DNA of 64,000 bases from Parapedobacter soli. Its GTDB lineage: Bacteria; Bacteroidota; Bacteroidia; Sphingobacteriales; Sphingobacteriaceae. Shown here one piece after another: positions 61,569-64,000 of this stretch (the first letter of the stretch is position 1; each line of letters starts with the position of its first letter). The position numbers and the translations under genes are program-made. The stretch lies in assembly GCF_025460835.1 (NCBI RefSeq), contig NZ_JAMXAY010000016.1:2616-66615 (forward strand). The letters run 5' to 3'. The notes under the pieces are model-generated. The model had not been told where the DNA came from. It searched no databases and saw nothing but the letters and a program-made list of their open reading frames with translations.

Positions 61569-64000
61569 CTAAAACGATATGTTCGCCCCGAACAGATAGG
61601 TGGCAGAGCTTACCCCCATATTGAAGGTGTTTTGCTCGCTCCATTCCGGATCAAACCCGGCATAATCAGTGAATATCAGCGGATTATTCGCCGTCAGGTA
61701 TAGCCGCAGGCCAGACATTTTCAGCCGGGACAATAGGTTCGGTGAAAATGAGTATCCCAGCGTAATATTCTGTACACGCACGAAAGAAGCATCCACATAG
61801 GCCTTCAGTTCTTCACGTGCCCGGCCACCGGTATTATTGGGCGCAGGCCACTCGTTGGATGGATTGGTCTCTGTCCAGTAGTCCACATTCAGTTTGTTAT
61901 ACCGGCCATTCCACTCCCTTGCGAAGTTGGAATGGTGAAACGGACTGTACACCATCGAACCCTGCCGTGAGTATAACATGAAGGAAAAATCAAATCCTTT
62001 ATAAGCAAAGGTATTGGTCATTCCGCCGATCCACTTGGGGAGCGGGCTGCCTATGATCTGTTGGTCGGCTTCGGTAATCCGTCCATCGTTATTGAGGTCC
62101 TTCACCTTTACATGGCCCGGCTCCGCACCATATTTTTCGGCTTCTCCCGCTTCATCCAGCTGCCATATTCCGTCGAAGACCTCGGCATAATGCACTTCTA
62201 TCGGCTGGCCGATGAACCACCTGTTTCCTACATCATCCTGGTTGTCTCCATAGAGCTCCAAAATCTTGTTGTTGTTTTTAGCGAAGGTGATGGTCGTCTT
62301 CCACGAGAAATCCCCGGTATGGACATTCACGGTGTTGAGCGCCACTTCTACCCCTTTGTTGGACGTAGAGCCCACGTTGGCTGTAATAGCGCTAAAACCT
62401 GTATGTTGGGGGAGTGCCCGGTTAAGGATCAGATCTTCGGTTTTCCGATTATAAATATCCACAGAGCCCGAAATCCGGTTCTTGAAGAGTCCGAAGTCTA
62501 TCCCGAGGTTGATCTCCTTGGTTCTTTCCCATCCCAGCGACCTGTTGGCGATGGCCCCCGGCGCAAAACCCAATGCAGCATTCCCACCCCAATCATATAG
62601 CGTTTGGGCGATAGCAGCTTGGGTTGAATAAGGAGCAACCGCATCATTACCGACTACACCATAGCTCAAGCGGAACTTGAGGTTAGAAAGAGGCTTCACA
62701 TCGTTGAGGAAATCCTCCTCACTCGCACGCCATGCCAGCGCAGCGGACGGGAAGAAGGCCCACTTATGACCTACGGCCAACTTGGATGAACCATCGGCAC
62801 GCCCCGTCAACGTCAGCTGGTACCTATCGTTAAAGGAGTAGTTGAACCGGCCCATATAGGAAAGCAACGTCCATTCAGTCAGATAGCTCGACACCCCGTC
62901 AATATTGCCGGCAGAACCGGTATTGTACCAAAAAGAATCAAATGGGAGGTCCAGCACGTCTTGTGAAGCCCCTTCGTTGCGGTTCACCACGATGCTGTTG
63001 GCCAATACTCCACTGAATGAATGGGACTTTACTGTGCGGTTATAAGACAACACATTGTCTAACGTATAAGAAAGGTTGAGCTCATTGCTGTATCCCCCTC
63101 TCCCGTTCCGGGTCCCTGTATTTGCTTTCGAATATTTCCCGGCAAAGGTTCCATTACGTATACTTTCCAGGTATGGCGAAATGGTAGACCGGAACGACAG
63201 CCCATCAAATAAGCTCAGTTCTACAAAGAGATTGCCGAACACCCGGAAATTCCGGAATTCGTCTTTGACGTTCAATGGGTCGAAAAGAGCATTGGGTGTC
63301 TGGCTATCACTGGTAGTTGGCCAAAACAACAGCTCGCCATTCTCATCATAAGCATCACCTGTTGGGCGTAGGCGATAAGCGCTGCGGAGTGCCTCGTTCG
63401 ACCCCTGGTCTTGTACGCTATAGGAAATATAAGTAGATGTGCCCGCATTGATCCAGTTATTTATTTTGCCATCGATATTGGCTTTCAACGTCAGGCGGCT
63501 GAACTCTTCGGCAGGAACATTCCCCTCTTCTTTCAGGTAACCTGCTGAAAAGAAATGTCGCGAATTTTCACCACCTCCCGAAAGTGAAACATTGTGGCTA
63601 GATTGCATGCCATTCTGCAGTAGGAGGTCTATCCAGTCTGTATATGTTCCGTTTGCAATGTTCTGCTGTTCTTTTTCATCAAAATAGCGATTGCCCCCAT
63701 TTTTCAGGACTTCGTTGAAATTAGCAACAAATTGGGGGCCATCCATCATGTCGGGCAAGTTGGTAGGTGTTTTCATGCCCACGTAGCCATCGTATGCGAT
63801 CCGGTTCTTGCCGGGTATCCCCTGCCTGGTGGAAACGATGATCACCCCATTAGACCCCCTCGATCCGTAGATGGCTGTTGCCGAGGCGTCCTTCAGGACA
63901 TCAATTTTCTCGATATCAGCCGGATTTAAGGAATTCAACGATCCACCCATCACGCCATCAATCACTACCAACGGCTCATTACCCTTACCGATGGAGTTCA
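61569..64000 (-). CDS. SusC/RagA TonB-linked outer-membrane protein, 5' end outside the window
   Basis: The gene is open to the right edge; 809 residues and the stop are visible, and the reading frame continues past base 64000 (NSIGKGNEPLVVIDG is read from the edge inward). The visible part starts within the plug domain (LVVIDGVMGGS, LNPADIEKIDVLKDASATAI, then YGSRGSNGVIIVST) and includes the whole barrel, with DLNNDGRITEADQQIIGSPL and the C-terminal aromatic strand YLFGANISF. It is the transporter of the sulfatase PUL. Signal peptide, carboxypeptidase-like domain and TonB box should lie just outside. Confidence 0.94.
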   Translation of the reverse strand, partial: NSIGKGNEPLVVIDGVMGGSLNSLNPADIEKIDVLKDASATAIYGSRGSNGVIIVSTRQGIPGKNRIAYDGYVGMKTPTNLPDMMDGPQFVANFNEVLKNGGNRYFDEKEQQNIANGTYTDWIDLLLQNGMQSSHNVSLSGGGENSRHFFSAGYLKEEGNVPAEEFSRLTLKANIDGKINNWINAGTSTYISYSVQDQGSNEALRSAYRLRPTGDAYDENGELLFWPTTSDSQTPNALFDPLNVKDEFRNFRVFGNLFVELSLFDGLSFRSTISPYLESIRNGTFAGKYSKANTGTRNGRGGYSNELNLSYTLDNVLSYNRTVKSHSFSGVLANSIVVNRNEGASQDVLDLPFDSFWYNTGSAGNIDGVSSYLTEWTLLSYMGRFNYSFNDRYQLTLTGRADGSSKLAVGHKWAFFPSAALAWRASEEDFLNDVKPLSNLKFRLSYGVVGNDAVAPYSTQAAIAQTLYDWGGNAALGFAPGAIANRSLGWERTKEINLGIDFGLFKNRISGSVDIYNRKTEDLILNRALPQHTGFSAITANVGSTSNKGVEVALNTVNVHTGDFSWKTTITFAKNNNKILELYGDNQDDVGNRWFIGQPIEVHYAEVFDGIWQLDEAGEAEKYGAEPGHVKVKDLNNDGRITEADQQIIGSPLPKWIGGMTNTFAYKGFDFSFMLYSRQGSMVYSPFHHSNFAREWNGRYNKLNVDYWTETNPSNEWPAPNNTGGRAREELKAYVDASFVRVQNITLGYSFSPNLLSRLKMSGLRLYLTANNPLIFTDYAGFDPEWSEQNTFNMGVSSATYLFGANISF

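Overview
The window looks like the chromosome of a Bacteroidota bacterium, most probably a Sphingobacteriaceae-type soil or water organism (Pedobacter/Parapedobacter-like). The evidence is two SusC/SusD polysaccharide utilisation loci (PULs), a hybrid two-component sensor, many Cys lipoproteins, MacB/FtsX-type permeases of the style abundant in this group, and promoters with the Bacteroidota -7 box TAnnTTTG. The genus is inference. I saw no rRNA, tRNA, CRISPR array or insertion sequence.

Layout. (1) 1-5.8 kb is a worn region: the tail of one FtsX permease, an intact 798-residue FtsX permease, two short permease fragments, two PIN-domain toxin-antitoxin pairs and an AAA/DUF4143 ATPase. Palindromic operator-like sites lie between the genes. 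(2) 5.8-14.2 kb holds a secreted serpin, an orphan VapB-like antitoxin, a TlpA-like thioredoxin, a beta-lactamase-fold hydrolase, ispH, hemH coupled to a membrane metallophosphoesterase, and an FG-GAP protein. (3) 14.4-20.0 kb is a GC-rich minus-strand operon: PPC/serine hydrolase, RidA, a D-threonine aldolase/D-serine dehydratase-like PLP enzyme, a VanX-type D-Ala-D-Ala dipeptidase and a GntP permease. It reads as a D-amino-acid or D-dipeptide salvage unit. A divergent, AT-richer AraC-family regulator follows.

(4) 21.2-37.6 kb is a fructan PUL. The minus-strand operon runs MFS sugar porter, fructokinase, SusC, SusD, DUF4960 lipoprotein, GH32, serine hydrolase lipoprotein, GH32. A divergent hybrid two-component regulator with a periplasmic sugar-binding sensor domain probably controls it. 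Extracellular GH32 enzymes and surface lipoproteins would release fructose or oligofructose, SusCD would import it, and MFS plus kinase would bring fructose into the cytoplasm and phosphorylate it. (5) 37.7-39.8 kb has an alpha/beta hydrolase and a MacB-like permease.

(6) 39.8-64 kb (running off the right edge) is a second, minus-strand PUL: SusC (5' end outside), SusD, double DUF1080 protein, GH92 mannosidase, sulfatase, PL22-like beta-propeller, GH105 fused to a lectin-like domain, DUF4962/heparinase II/III lyase, SGSH-like sulfatase, PhoD-like phosphoesterase and four more sulfatases. Most junctions overlap or are under 20 bp, so it is probably one long transcription unit. The six sulfatases, the lyases with an unsaturated-uronyl hydrolase, and the mannosidase together point to a sulfated polymer containing uronic acid and alpha-mannose. 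No such enzyme set has been assigned here by search, so the substrate is inference.
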